From positions 496,001-560,000 of the forward strand of contig CAWBKU010000004.1 in the NCBI GenBank assembly GCA_963789535.1: a DNA stretch of 64,000 nucleotides, in the 5' to 3' direction. Both the position numbers and the translations under genes were made by a program. The DNA comes from CAVXHQ01 sp963789535 (GTDB taxonomy: Bacteria > Pseudomonadota > Alphaproteobacteria > Rhodobacterales > Rhodobacteraceae). Of this stretch, positions 54,766 to 63,979 are shown piece by piece. Position 1 is the first letter of the stretch, and each line of letters starts with the position of its first letter. The notes below the pieces were generated by a model. The model was not told the DNA's origin and ran no database searches. It saw only the letters and a program-made list of their open reading frames with translations.

Positions 54766-56344
54766 TCAGTCGGTGAACAGATGCGGCGTCTCGGCCAGCA
54801 TCTGCGCGATCTCGGGGCTGACGGTCAGGAAACTGCCGAGCGGCCCGGTGTTCTCGGCTGGCGACACATGCTGGCGCAGCCGGTTGTGATGCACGAACCC
54901 CTCGTCGCGGATCCGGTCGCTCTCGTAGACCACGTCATAGCGGATCGTCGGCAGCAGTTGCTGCATCGTCTCGTGGCTCGTCTCCTCACCCGCGAGGCCG
55001 ACCCGCTTGGCGTGACCCTGAAGGTAGTCGTCGGTGAACTCGCACTCGATCTCGAGCAGGCGGGTCGTCGAGCGGTCGGCGTAGAAATCCTTCATCAGGT
55101 CGATCGACGCCGTGTCCATGCAGATCAGCAGGCGGTCGGTCTCGTAATAGTCGAACAGCATCCGCATGAGCGCCCGGCGGTGCCGTGTCCGTTTGCCCAG
55201 CGTCGTCTGGATGCCGCCGAGGTCGGGCAGCGGCGTCGATTCCTCGTCGAAGAGATAGTCGATGCAGGGAATGTTCGTATGATGCTTGATCGCACCGACC
55301 AGCCGCTTGGCGACATGCCACTTCTTGCAGGCCACGATCAGCAGCTCGCGCTCGCGCCCCAGGCTCGTCTCCGTCTCCCAGAACCGCGGCGCGAACCGGC
55401 GCCCGATCCGGCCGCGCCCGGTCAGGAACCCGAACAGCTTGCGTCCCTCGTTCGATACCTTGAACTCGGCGCGTTCGGAGGCATAGAGCTTGCCCAACCG
55501 CTTCTTCAACTCCTTCGCCTCGGGGCTGATCTTGCGCGCGAACAGGAAATCCTGGCTGAGCAGCAGGTCGTAGTGGTCGTTGTGGAACGTCACCGGCATG
55601 CCGTAGTCGGTGAACATCAGGAACGTCAGCGTCCGGGTGCGGATCTCGGTCTCGGGCACCAGATGCCGCACGAGGGTCTGAAAGAACGTCTCGTCGGGGA
55701 TCCAGGTCGTGCGAAAGAACCGCATGACATCGCGGCGCTTTTTCGTGAACTCGAGGATCCACTCGATCGTCCGGCGCCGCAGGCACCACCACTGGCTGCC
55801 GATCTGGATTTGCAGATCGGACGGCACCTTGCGCGCGAGGCCAAGGCGGCGCTGCGTCCAGAACGACCAGTAGAACAGCTTCTTGTGGGTGCGCTCGTTG
55901 AACCAGTGGCGAAAGATCAGCCGCTCTTCCTTGATGCCGGTCTTGATCCAGTCGCTGTCGAAGAAATCGAAGCTCTCGATGAAATCCACGTCCGCATCAT
56001 CGAGGAAGCGGTGCGCATAGACCGCCGATTTCACCGCCATGCAATCGCCCGAGACCATGTAGAAATGCGTGGCCCGCGGGAAGGCCCTCGCCGCCGCCTC
56101 GACCGCATAGAGCGTCGCCTGCACGAGGGACCACGCGCCCCAGCCGCATTTGATCCGCTTGCGCGCGAAGGTGACGTTCGGGTTGCCCGCCAGTTCGCCG
56201 GCGGATCCGCTCGAACGCCTCGCGCGGGGCGCGGGCATCGAAGTGGATCGCCATATAGTCGCCCACGGCCGTCAACTGGCGCGCCTGCTGGATGATGGCG
56301 TCCGGATCCTTGTGACACAGGAGGATGAAGGCGATTTTTGCCAA
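54766..56344 (-). pseudogene. Core-2/I-branching-type glycosyltransferase with extra domain, one apparent frameshift
   Basis: A 525-residue protein after correction. The first half is a GT14-like (core-2/I-branching) transferase ('AKIAFILLCHKDPDAIIQQA', 'YMAIHFDARA', 'FYMVSGDCMAVKSA', 'DFIESFDFFDSDWIKTGIKE'). The second half is an uncharacterised domain seen in rhodobacterial relatives (I recall DUF5927/5928). One extra C near 56203-56204 breaks it after 'AFERI'; homology resumes as 'AGELAGNPNVTFARKRIKCG'. The start is TTG 56344. It is divergent from a sulfotransferase, pointing to a surface-glycan role. Confidence 0.82.
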
Positions 56345-56477
56345 ATCGGAAACCTATCGGCCACATGAGTGGGATTGTTTACGGTGTGTAGCGTAAAGAG
56401 GCGTTGAATAAACAGGGTTTGTTTGCTTTTTTCCGGCAGGATGGTTGCGCGGTTGCGCCTTGGGGTCGGAGCGAGAC
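56345..56477. promoter_or_regulatory. AT-rich divergent promoter region
   Basis: This is the least GC-rich stretch nearby (for example AATAAACAGGGTTTGTTTGC, then TTTTTTCC). It separates the divergent glycosyltransferase and sulfotransferase starts and probably carries both promoters. No exact -35/-10 pair is claimed. Confidence 0.5.
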
Positions 56478-57293
56478 ATGGGATTTCCCGGAACGTGGAT
56501 GACGACCAGCGAGAGCGTGGTCTACCGCGTCGTGCCCAAATGCGCCTGCTCGAGCATCGGGCAGATCATGTTCTACTCCGATCATGGCGAGTTCTACGAC
56601 GGCGATATCCACGACGCGCAGGAGGGAATGCACAAATGGGCCCTCGACGACAGCCAGAAGGCGATCTCGCGCAACGTGAAGGGCCACGAGAGCTATGCCT
56701 TCACCTGCGTGCGCAACCCCTATACGCGGATCCTGTCGTCGTTCTTCGACAAGATCTGCGGCATCCAGCGCAACGGAAAACGCTATCGCGGCAACCTCGT
56801 GCCGCTCCTGATCCAGAAATACGGGATCGAGGTGGGCGATGCCCCGGACTTCGAGTTCGACCAGATCAAGAGTTTCCGCCGGTTCCTGCTGTTCGCGCGC
56901 GATACCATCCGCTGGAAGAAACCGATGGACCCCGACATCCACTGGTCGGCGATGTCGGGCCATATCTCGACGTTCATCGTCAACGGCGGGCGCTATGACC
57001 GGATCTTCTGGACCGAGAAATTCGACGAGGGGATGCAGGGTGTGCTCGACGGGATCAAGACGCAGTTTCCGGTAAAGCTGAAGGACATCCCCCGCTTCAA
57101 CGAGAGCGAGGGGCACGGGCCCAAACGCCTGCACCCGGTCGAGGATTATTTCGACGATCTGTCGATGCATCTCGTCTACGAGATCTACAAACGCGATTTC
57201 GAGGTGTTCAAATACGATTTCGAGAACCCGGCCAACAAGATGCCGGTGGGCGAGATCGACCTCGACGAGGTGCACGCCAAGCTGGGCGACTGA
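56478..57293 (+). CDS. Sulfotransferase family 2 (carbohydrate sulfotransferase-like)
   Basis: A 271-residue PAPS-dependent sulfotransferase candidate. The 5'-phosphosulfate loop is 'RVVPKCACSSIGQIMFYSDH' (about 17-36), and the 3'-phosphate segment is 'FTCVRNPYTRILSSFFDKIC' (about 75-94). Both are characteristic of the Sulfotransfer_2 family, which sulfates glycans. The ATG at 56478 follows GGAGCGAG. Together with the divergent glycosyltransferase and the following gene it may decorate a surface polysaccharide (inference). Confidence 0.88.
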   Translation: MGFPGTWMTTSESVVYRVVPKCACSSIGQIMFYSDHGEFYDGDIHDAQEGMHKWALDDSQKAISRNVKGHESYAFTCVRNPYTRILSSFFDKICGIQRNGKRYRGNLVPLLIQKYGIEVGDAPDFEFDQIKSFRRFLLFARDTIRWKKPMDPDIHWSAMSGHISTFIVNGGRYDRIFWTEKFDEGMQGVLDGIKTQFPVKLKDIPRFNESEGHGPKRLHPVEDYFDDLSMHLVYEIYKRDFEVFKYDFENPANKMPVGEIDLDEVHAKLGD

Positions 57294-57375
57294 GGCACCC
57301 GGAACGGCGGGCGGAACGGGGGGTCGGAGAAGGTTCGCCATTGGTTCAAGACCAATGGACGACGCCCCTCGCGCT

Positions 57376-57402
57376 CCCCGGGATATTTGCAACCAAAAGA
57401 AG
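57376..57402 (+). repeat. Dispersed pre-start element, family C copy 2
   Basis: CCCCGGGATATTTGCAACCA followed by AAAGAAG ends about 15 bases before the TTG start of the next gene. It is closely related to the copy before glcE. Confidence 0.6.
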
Positions 57403-57416
57403 GGAGGGGTGCTGTT

Positions 57417-58118
57417 TTGACCGGGACCGTCTTGATCCTCGGCAGCGGGCCGAACGTGGTCGCGGCGCGCGGCTGGGCGCGGGCACCGTTCGACCGCATC
57501 GTGGCGATCAACAATGCGTGGGCGGTGCGCCCCGACTGGGACATGCTCATCCACCCCGAGGATTTCCCGCCCGAACGGCGGCCCGTCGCGGGGCCGGGGC
57601 AGCGGGTGGTGACGGCGGACGATTATGTGCCGGTGCAGAACGAGTACGGCGGATTCGTCTGGGCCGGTGGCACGATGGCCTTTACCGCAGGCTACTGGGC
57701 GCTCGGCGCGCTGCGGCCGCGGGTCATGGCGTTCATCGGCTGCGACATGGTCTATCCGGCGGGGCCCGTCACGCATTTCTACGGCAAGGGCGAGGCCGAT
57801 CCGCTGCGCCCCGACGTGACGCTCCGCAGCCTCGAGGCAAAGGCGGAACGGCTGCGCCTCATCGCTGCCGCGCAGGGCTGCGCCTGCGTGAACCTGAGCC
57901 GCGACGAGAGCCGGCTGACGTTTCCCCGCGCGGCGCCGCAGACCTGTGCCGCCTCGGAGCCGTTGCCGGGTGAGATAGACGCCGTACTGGCCGAGGAGCG
58001 GCGTCTCGACTATTTCGTCCCTTCGGGGCGCTACTGGAAAGAGCGGGAACGCTTCGATCCGGCTGAAATCGACCGGATCGACGCGCTGTGGCGGGCCGCC
58101 GGAACACGGAAACTTTGA
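57417..58118 (+). CDS. Unidentified Rossmann-like protein, possible glycan-locus enzyme
   Basis: A 233-residue protein beginning 'TGTVLILGSGPNVVAARGWA', a Gly-rich nucleotide-binding-like loop. 'IVAINNAWAVRPDWDMLIHP' and 'VMAFIGCDMVYPAGPVTHFY' follow. The layout recalls DUF115/sialyltransferase-like proteins but I cannot assign it. The start is TTG 57417 with a strong GGGAGGGG site 8 bases upstream; no ATG is nearby in frame. It follows the sulfotransferase gene by 123 bp. Its last three codons lie inside a family B hairpin. Confidence 0.7.
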   Translation: MTGTVLILGSGPNVVAARGWARAPFDRIVAINNAWAVRPDWDMLIHPEDFPPERRPVAGPGQRVVTADDYVPVQNEYGGFVWAGGTMAFTAGYWALGALRPRVMAFIGCDMVYPAGPVTHFYGKGEADPLRPDVTLRSLEAKAERLRLIAAAQGCACVNLSRDESRLTFPRAAPQTCAASEPLPGEIDAVLAEERRLDYFVPSGRYWKERERFDPAEIDRIDALWRAAGTRKL

Positions 58119-58152
58119 AAGTTTCCGACGTCGATTTCTTTGAAAGAAATCG
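58107..58152. repeat. Tandem hairpin repeat, family B copy 5
   Basis: CGGAAACTTT-g-AAAGTTTCCG and GATTTCTT-tg-AAAGAAATC, joined by 'acgt'. It overlaps the stop codon of the plus-strand gene and ends seven bases before the stop of the convergent kinase gene. Confidence 0.87.
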
Positions 58153-58158
58153 CCTCGG

Positions 58159-59157
58159 TCAGGCGGCGAGAATCCCATGCCGCGCGAACAGCGCCTTCAG
58201 ATCCGCCTCCGCCCGCGCGCCGATATGCCCGATCACCTCCGACGCCGCGACGTTGCCCATCGCCGCACAGGCCTCGGGAGCGTGCCCTTCGGCGAGACCC
58301 CAGAGGAACGCGCCCGCAAAGAGGTCGCCCGCCCCCGTCGCATCGACGATCTCGGTCGGCACAGCCGGCACATGCCAGCGCTGCGACCCTTGCGCCACAT
58401 GCGCGCCATTGCCGCTGTCGGTGCAGGCGACGGTCCCCACCTCGGCCGCCGCGATATCGAGTGCGGCCTCGAGGCTGTCGCCCCCGAACATCGACATCGC
58501 CTCGGCGCGGTTGCAGAACAGCAGGTCGACGTCCTCGCGGATCATCGTGCGGAACGCGTCGCGGTGCCGCTCGACACAGAACGGGTCCGACAGGGTCAGC
58601 GACACGCGCCCGCCCTCGCCCTTGCAGGCCGCGATTGCCTTGGCGAAGGCCGCGTGGCTGTCCGGCCCGTCGAAGCGGTAGCCCTCGAGATAGATCCACT
58701 CGGCCTGTGCCATCTGGTCCCGGTCGATGTCGTCCTGCGTCAGATACTCCGACCAGCCGAGGTAGGTGTTCATCGACCGCTCGCCGTCCGGCGTCACCAC
58801 CACGATGCAGCGCCCGGTCTCGGCCGCGCTGTCCTTCGGCGCGAGCGTCGTCTCATAGGTGGCCCCGATGGCCCGCAGGTCGTGCGCAAAGATCGCGCCC
58901 AACTGGTCGTCCTTGACCTTGCCGACATAGGCCGTCCGCCCCCCCAGCATGGCGATGCCCGCGATCGTATTGGCCGCCGATCCGCCCGAGATCTCCTTGG
59001 CCGGGCCGATCCGCGAATAGAGGTCGACCGCGCGCTCCATGTCGATGAGCTGCATGATGCCCTTGTCGATGCCCGCCTCGGCCAGAAACGCATCCTCCGC
59101 CCGCGCGAGCACGTCGACCATGGCGTTGCCGATGCCGACGATCTGGAACTTCTTCAT
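58159..59157 (-). CDS. PfkB family kinase, adenosine-kinase-like
   Basis: A 332-residue ribokinase-fold enzyme closest to alphaproteobacterial adenosine kinase. The N-terminal 'VGIGNAMVDVLARAEDAFL', the substrate lid 'KEISGGSAANTIAGIAMLGG', and the catalytic/anion-hole signature 'DATGAGDLFAGAFLWGLAEG' are complete. It would phosphorylate adenosine or a sugar. The ATG at 59157 overlaps the stop of nth (ATGA), so kinase and repair enzyme are co-translated. Confidence 0.93.
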   Translation of the reverse strand: MKKFQIVGIGNAMVDVLARAEDAFLAEAGIDKGIMQLIDMERAVDLYSRIGPAKEISGGSAANTIAGIAMLGGRTAYVGKVKDDQLGAIFAHDLRAIGATYETTLAPKDSAAETGRCIVVVTPDGERSMNTYLGWSEYLTQDDIDRDQMAQAEWIYLEGYRFDGPDSHAAFAKAIAACKGEGGRVSLTLSDPFCVERHRDAFRTMIREDVDLLFCNRAEAMSMFGGDSLEAALDIAAAEVGTVACTDSGNGAHVAQGSQRWHVPAVPTEIVDATGAGDLFAGAFLWGLAEGHAPEACAAMGNVAASEVIGHIGARAEADLKALFARHGILAA

Positions 59158-59798
59158 GTGGTCTTTTCCTCGAACAGGCACAGGTCGCGGATCAGGCACG
59201 CGCCGCATTTGGGTTTTCTCGCGACGCAGATATAGCGTCCGTGCAGGATGAGCCAGTGGTGCGCGTGACGCTGGAATTCCGCGGGCACGTTGTCCTCGAG
59301 GGCCCGCTCGACCGCGTCGACATCGCGGCCCGGTGCGATCCCCGTGCGGTTGCCGACGCGAAAGATATGCGTATCCACCGCCTGCGCCGGATGCCCCCAC
59401 CACATGCTCAGCACCACGTTCGCCGTCTTGCGCCCCACCCCCGGCAACGATTGCAGCGCCGCGCGCGACGAGGGCACCGCGCCGCCGAAATCGTCGATCA
59501 GACGCTGGCTGAGGGCGATGACGTTCTTTGCCTTGTTGCGGTAGAGGCCGATGGTCCGGATATGATCCGTCACCGCATCGAGGCCGAGGGCCAGCATCTT
59601 CTCGGGCGTGTCGGCCACCGCGAACAGCGCGCGCGTCGCCCGGTTCACCCCCGCATCCGTCGCCTGCGCCGACAGGGCCACGGCGACCACCAGCGTATAG
59701 GCGTTGGTATGCTCCAGCTCGCCCTTAGGCTCCGCCTCGGCGGCGCGGAACCGGGCGAAAACCTCGTGCATCGCGGCATAGGGGAGCTGTCGGGCCAT
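59154..59798 (-). CDS. nth: Endonuclease III
   Basis: A 214-residue base-excision-repair glycosylase/AP lyase for oxidised pyrimidines. The helix-hairpin-helix 'LPGVGRKTANVVLSMWWG' contains the catalytic Lys. The catalytic Asp is in 'QAVDTHIFRVGNRTG'. The C-terminal [4Fe-4S] loop has the expected C-x6-C-x2-C-x5-C spacing ('CVARKPKCGACLIRDLC'). It is divergent from a DNA-methyl-repair fusion protein, 78 bp away. Confidence 0.97.
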   Translation of the reverse strand: MARQLPYAAMHEVFARFRAAEAEPKGELEHTNAYTLVVAVALSAQATDAGVNRATRALFAVADTPEKMLALGLDAVTDHIRTIGLYRNKAKNVIALSQRLIDDFGGAVPSSRAALQSLPGVGRKTANVVLSMWWGHPAQAVDTHIFRVGNRTGIAPGRDVDAVERALEDNVPAEFQRHAHHWLILHGRYICVARKPKCGACLIRDLCLFEEKTT

Positions 59799-59876
59799 GC
59801 CGCCTCTATGCCCGCGCCGCCGCAAAGCCGCAACATTCGGATCGCACGGGCGGGCCCGCCCCGCTACATTCCCCGC

Positions 59877-60713
59877 ATGGAACAGGACACCCGCTATCAT
59901 TACCACGTCATCGCCCGCGCCATCGACGCCATCGACGCCGCCGAGGCACCGCTCTCGCTCGACGGTCTCGCCGCGCGGATGGACATGTCGCCCGCGCATT
60001 TCCAGCGGCTGTTCTCGGCCTGGGTCGGCGTCTCGCCAAAGCGCTATCAGCAATATCTCGCCCTCGGCCACGCCAAGTCGCTGCTGCGCGATCGGTTCAC
60101 CACCCTCGAGACGGCGGCCGAGGTCGGCCTGTCGGGCACCTCGCGGCTGCACGACCTGTTCCTGCGCTGGGAGGCGATGTCGCCCGGCGACTATGCCCGC
60201 GAAGGCGACGGCCTCACCATCTTCTGGGGCTGGTTCGACAGCCCCTTCGGCCCGGCCCTCGTCATGGGCACCGACAAGGGCATCTGCGGCCTCGGGTTCG
60301 CCGAGACGAGGGGCGAGGCTGCCGCCCTCGACGATCTGACGGGGCGCTGGCCGAAGGCGCGGTTCGTCGAGGACGCCGCGATGCTGCGCCCCTGGGTGCT
60401 GGCGGCGTTCGGCGCCGATCCCACGGCCGAGGCGCCCCTCTACCTCATCGGCGCACCGTTCCAGTTGCAGGTCTGGGAGGCGCTGCTGCGCGTGCCGACC
60501 GGCCATGTCACCACCTATTCCGAAATCGCGGCCTCGATCGGTCGCCCCCTTGCCGTGCGCGCGGTGGGCACGGCGGTGGGCCGCAATCCGATAAGCTGGC
60601 TCATCCCCTGCCACCGCGCGCTGCGGAAATCGGGGGCGCTCGGGGGTTATCACTGGGGGCTGACGAAAAAGCGAAGCCTGCTGGCATGGGAAGCGGCGCG
60701 GGCAGAGGCGTGA
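59877..60713 (+). CDS. AraC-type regulator fused to O6-methylguanine-DNA methyltransferase (Ada-like)
   Basis: This 278-residue protein has an N-terminal AraC helix-turn-helix ('LDGLAARMDMSPAHFQRLFS', 'TAAEVGLSGTSRLHDLFLRW') and a C-terminal methyltransferase domain with the acceptor C245 in 'IPCHRALRKSGALGGY'. The N-terminal Ada domain with four zinc Cys that senses methylphosphotriesters is missing, so activation by methylation at that site cannot occur. It repairs O6-alkylguanine and may act as a regulator. Divergent from nth. Confidence 0.93.
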   Translation: MEQDTRYHYHVIARAIDAIDAAEAPLSLDGLAARMDMSPAHFQRLFSAWVGVSPKRYQQYLALGHAKSLLRDRFTTLETAAEVGLSGTSRLHDLFLRWEAMSPGDYAREGDGLTIFWGWFDSPFGPALVMGTDKGICGLGFAETRGEAAALDDLTGRWPKARFVEDAAMLRPWVLAAFGADPTAEAPLYLIGAPFQLQVWEALLRVPTGHVTTYSEIAASIGRPLAVRAVGTAVGRNPISWLIPCHRALRKSGALGGYHWGLTKKRSLLAWEAARAEA

Positions 60714-60967
60714 GGCCGGGCGGGATGTCCGGCGACCGTGCCTGTGGCAGGGTCGGACCCGCCCGGGGGGGCGTTCCCGAGGCAAGGAAAAGCTCTGGTC
60801 CCGCGCACCGACACCGGCGGCGGACAAATGGACCATCCTCAATCTCACCCGCAGCGGAACTTTGCCTATCGTTCGTCTGTTATTGCATATCACGCGCATT
60901 GCCGCGATTTCACCGCTATCAGCGTCGTCATGCGTTCGACGCCACCCGTCCATTGGAAAGACCAGAC

Positions 60968-61624
60968 ATGACCTTCGCCAGACTTCCCCTCGCCTTCGCC
61001 ACCGTCTCTGTCCTGACGCTCGCCGCCTGCCAGCCGCCGCTGCCGGGCCAAGGCACCGAGAACACCCGCAACGGCGCGCTGGTCGGCGCGGGCCTCGGCG
61101 CCGTCGTCGGCGCGCTCTCGGGCGACGACCGCGACGAGCGGATCCGCAATGCCGCCATCGGCGGTGTCATCGGCGGCGGCCTCGGTGCCATCGGCGGCGC
61201 GACCCTCGACCGGCAAGAGGCCGAGCTGCGCCAGAGCCTCGGCAACAACGTCGGCATCGTCAACAACGGCGAGCAACTCGTCGTGACCCTGCCGCAGGAC
61301 ATCCTGTTCGCCACCGACAGCGCGACGCTCTCGGGCGGATTGCAGAACGACCTGCGGGCCATCGCGGCCTCGCTCAACAACTATCCGGACACGACCGTCA
61401 ACGTCATCGGCCATACCGACAACGTCGGCGAGGCGTCCTACAACCTCGGCCTCAGCCAGCGGCGCGCACAGGCGGTGTCCTCGGTGCTGATCGGTGCCGG
61501 GGTCGCGCCGGGCCGCGTCCGCTCGATCGGCCGCGGCGAGGATCAGCCGGTCGCCTCGAACCTCGACGCCGCCGGCCGGGCGCAGAACCGCCGGGTCGAT
61601 ATCATCATCACCCCGAACGGCTGA
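60968..61624 (+). CDS. OmpA family lipoprotein (Pal/YiaD-like)
   Basis: A 218-residue outer-membrane lipoprotein with lipobox 'LTLAAC' (Cys at about 21) and a Gly-rich glycine-zipper stretch ('GALVGAGLGAVVGALSG', 'IGGVIGGGLGAIGGATLDR'). A peptidoglycan-binding OmpA domain follows ('ILFATDSATL', 'VNVIGHTDNVGEASYNLGLS', 'RRAQAVSSVL', 'NRRVDI'). It should tether the outer membrane to the wall. A perfect terminator hairpin follows. Confidence 0.93.
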   Translation: MTFARLPLAFATVSVLTLAACQPPLPGQGTENTRNGALVGAGLGAVVGALSGDDRDERIRNAAIGGVIGGGLGAIGGATLDRQEAELRQSLGNNVGIVNNGEQLVVTLPQDILFATDSATLSGGLQNDLRAIAASLNNYPDTTVNVIGHTDNVGEASYNLGLSQRRAQAVSSVLIGAGVAPGRVRSIGRGEDQPVASNLDAAGRAQNRRVDIIITPNG

Positions 61625-61647
61625 CCCGGCCCGCGGATTGACAAGCG

Positions 61648-61673
61648 CAGCGGCAGGAACTTTCCTGCCGCTG
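61648..61673 (+). terminator. Terminator after the OmpA-like lipoprotein gene
   Basis: CAGCGGCAGGAA and TTCCTGCCGCTG are perfectly complementary over 12 bases with a 2-base loop, followed by TTCTC. The next gene starts 22 bases later. Confidence 0.85.
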
Positions 61674-61695
61674 TTCTCATGTGAGGTCATTCAAG

Positions 61696-63150
61696 ATGCG
61701 CCTTTTGTCCGCCAGCCTGCTGTCGACCTGTCTGGCAGGCGCGGCCCTTGCCCAATCGGCTCCGCCGGTCGCGCCAGAGGCGGCGAGCTGCGCTGCCGCC
61801 GCTGACATACTGCGCCTGACGCGCACCGTGATCGACCGGTTCGGCGACCTCGAAGGGTTCGCGTCGCGCAGTATCGGCACCGACGCCGCCTATCTGTGGA
61901 TGCGATATTCAGACCTGACGCCAGAGGAAGAGATCGCGCTGTGGCAGGGACTGATCGATGGCCCCGTGCGCCCACCGCGGCTGGCCGAGGATATGTTGCG
62001 CGCCGTCGTGATCGCGCGGCGGGGGGTCGCCGAGGGCCTGTCGATGGGGACCGACGATCCGTTGCGCGCCCTCGTGAGCGGCTGGTTTTCGGTGCAGCGC
62101 GCCGTGATCCGGACGGGGGGTGCAGAAACCTGGTACGCCCTGATGCGGCAGGCCATCGCGCGCGACGACCTCGACGAAATCTACCGTCAGGGGATGCGGT
62201 TCAACCCGCCCCCCGGCTATCTCACCCTCGATCTGCCCGAGGCGGAACGTCGCGCCATCGCGGCGTCCGCAGAGGCTGCGGAGTTTCCGGTCGCGGCAGC
62301 CATGATCCTGCTCTCTCTGGGAGACCTCGCCGCCGTCGATGCGCTGATGGCAAGGTATCCGGCGGACGAGAGTCTGGCTTTGCTCTTCGAGGGCAAGGCG
62401 ATCAATACGCTGCCCCTTGCTGGATGGACGCTGACCGACCTGCCCCGCCCCGCGGCGGAAGACCCCGAGGTCGTCACGGCCCGAAAAGACATCCTGACCG
62501 TCTATCGTGCCACCCTGCGGGGGCCGCGCTTCAACTGGATCGCCATCTACCTCAACTTCAGCGGCAATTCGGCCCTTGCCGCTACGGCGGCCGAGGCCGG
62601 CCTCGCCGCCCTCGACCAGAGCGGGACCGCCCCTGCTTCCGGCCTCGCCGAGGTCTGGCTCGCGCAATACGAGGTGCTTGCCGCTGCGGATCCCGATGTC
62701 GGGAACGTGTTGCGCGGCTTCGGGATCACCGGCGTGCCGACTTTCACCGGCGGACGCACCGCGCACGATGCCATAGCGGCGCTGATGGCGCGGCGGACAG
62801 CTGCGGATTGGCTGTCGGCGGGGGCGGCGGGCGATCCCATGGCGCCGGAAACCTTTCCCGACCGCTTCGACTGGGCGCCGCTTGCGGCCACCCTGCGCGC
62901 GGTCCGCGACGGGAACGCGACCGGGCTCACCGACCCCGACCAGCGCGCCTTCGCGGCCTGGGTTCTGCTCGACGCGGGACGTATCGCCGAGGCAGAGGCG
63001 CTCGCCCTGACCATGGACCTGCCGGAGGCCCTCACGACGCTGTCCGACTTTGCCGAAGACCTCGACACCGACTGCCTCGCGGCCTTGTTCTATCCGGGCA
63101 TGGCCCTCACGACGGGTGGGATGCCGGTCTATGACGTCCCGCCCCGCTGA
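61696..63150 (+). CDS. Secreted conserved protein of unknown function
   Basis: A 484-residue exported protein with a clear signal peptide ('RLLSASLLSTCLAGAALAQ', cleaved near residue 20). The rest is helical, Ala-rich and repeat-like, resembling helical-repeat scaffolds without a recognisable TPR signature. Three Cys are visible in the mature part. No family recognised; periplasmic location is likely. ATG 61696 has GAGGT upstream; a GTG at 61681 would add five residues before the signal. Confidence 0.75.
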   Translation: MRLLSASLLSTCLAGAALAQSAPPVAPEAASCAAAADILRLTRTVIDRFGDLEGFASRSIGTDAAYLWMRYSDLTPEEEIALWQGLIDGPVRPPRLAEDMLRAVVIARRGVAEGLSMGTDDPLRALVSGWFSVQRAVIRTGGAETWYALMRQAIARDDLDEIYRQGMRFNPPPGYLTLDLPEAERRAIAASAEAAEFPVAAAMILLSLGDLAAVDALMARYPADESLALLFEGKAINTLPLAGWTLTDLPRPAAEDPEVVTARKDILTVYRATLRGPRFNWIAIYLNFSGNSALAATAAEAGLAALDQSGTAPASGLAEVWLAQYEVLAAADPDVGNVLRGFGITGVPTFTGGRTAHDAIAALMARRTAADWLSAGAAGDPMAPETFPDRFDWAPLAATLRAVRDGNATGLTDPDQRAFAAWVLLDAGRIAEAEALALTMDLPEALTTLSDFAEDLDTDCLAALFYPGMALTTGGMPVYDVPPR

Positions 63151-63211
63151 GGCGACATTGCCTGACCGCACGTTCGGCCCTATGAACGGACCAATCCTGC
63201 CCGGGACCGCG

Positions 63212-63979
63212 ATGCCGTTCGAGAAGATCCACACCGAAAAGGTCGCCGCCGCCGCCGTCCGGCAGATCGAACTGCTGATCCTGCGCGGCGTCCTGCGCCC
63301 CGGCAGCCGATTGCCGGCCGAGCGGGACCTTGCCGCGCGCATGGGCGTGTCGCGTCCCTCGCTGCGCGATGCTCTCGCCGCCTTGCAGGCGCGCGGCCTG
63401 CTGACCAGCCGCGCGGGGTCCGGCGTCTATGTCGCCGACGTCCTCGGATCGGCCTTCGCGCCCGCTCTCGTCACGCTCTTTGCCAGCCATGACGAGGCCG
63501 TGTTCGACTACCTCGCGTTTCGGCGCGACATCGAGGGGCTGGCTGCCGAACGGGCGACACGCCTCGGTTCGGACACCGATCTCGGCGTCATCGAGGCGGC
63601 ATTCCGGCGGATGGCGGCGGCGCAGGACGGCAGGGGAAGTGCGGCGGAGGCGCAACTCGACGCCGACTTTCACCTGTCGATCATCGAGGCCAGCCACAAC
63701 GTCGTGATGCTGCACATGATGCGGTCGATGTACGACCTGTTGCGGGGCGGCGTATTCTATAACCGGCAGGTCATGTTCGCCCAGCGCACGACGCGCGCCG
63801 CCCTTCTCGACCAGCACCGCGCGATCAACACCGCCCTTCAGGCACGTGACGGGCCGGGGGCACGGGCCGCCATCGAGGCACATATGGATTTCATCGGGGC
63901 GGCCCTGCGCGACCGGCGCCGCGCCGAGGCCAACGAGGCCGTCGCGCGCCAGCGCCGGGAGGTCGATCCGCAACCATAG
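63212..63979 (+). CDS. FCD-type GntR regulator (PdhR/LldR/GlcC-like)
   Basis: A 255-residue regulator. The winged helix 'RLPAERDLAARMGVSRPSLR' followed by 'DALAALQARGLLTSRAGSGV' is near 30-70, and the FCD domain is 'AFRRDIEGLAAERATRLGSD', 'DADFHLSIIEASHNVVMLHM' and 'RTTRAALLDQHRAINTALQA'. This subgroup usually senses pyruvate, lactate or glycolate. Control of glcDEF is possible but the genes are 16 kb apart. Start 63212 ('MPFEKIHTEK') matches the normal N-terminus; ATG 63182 would add ten residues. Confidence 0.9.
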   Translation: MPFEKIHTEKVAAAAVRQIELLILRGVLRPGSRLPAERDLAARMGVSRPSLRDALAALQARGLLTSRAGSGVYVADVLGSAFAPALVTLFASHDEAVFDYLAFRRDIEGLAAERATRLGSDTDLGVIEAAFRRMAAAQDGRGSAAEAQLDADFHLSIIEASHNVVMLHMMRSMYDLLRGGVFYNRQVMFAQRTTRAALLDQHRAINTALQARDGPGARAAIEAHMDFIGAALRDRRRAEANEAVARQRREVDPQP

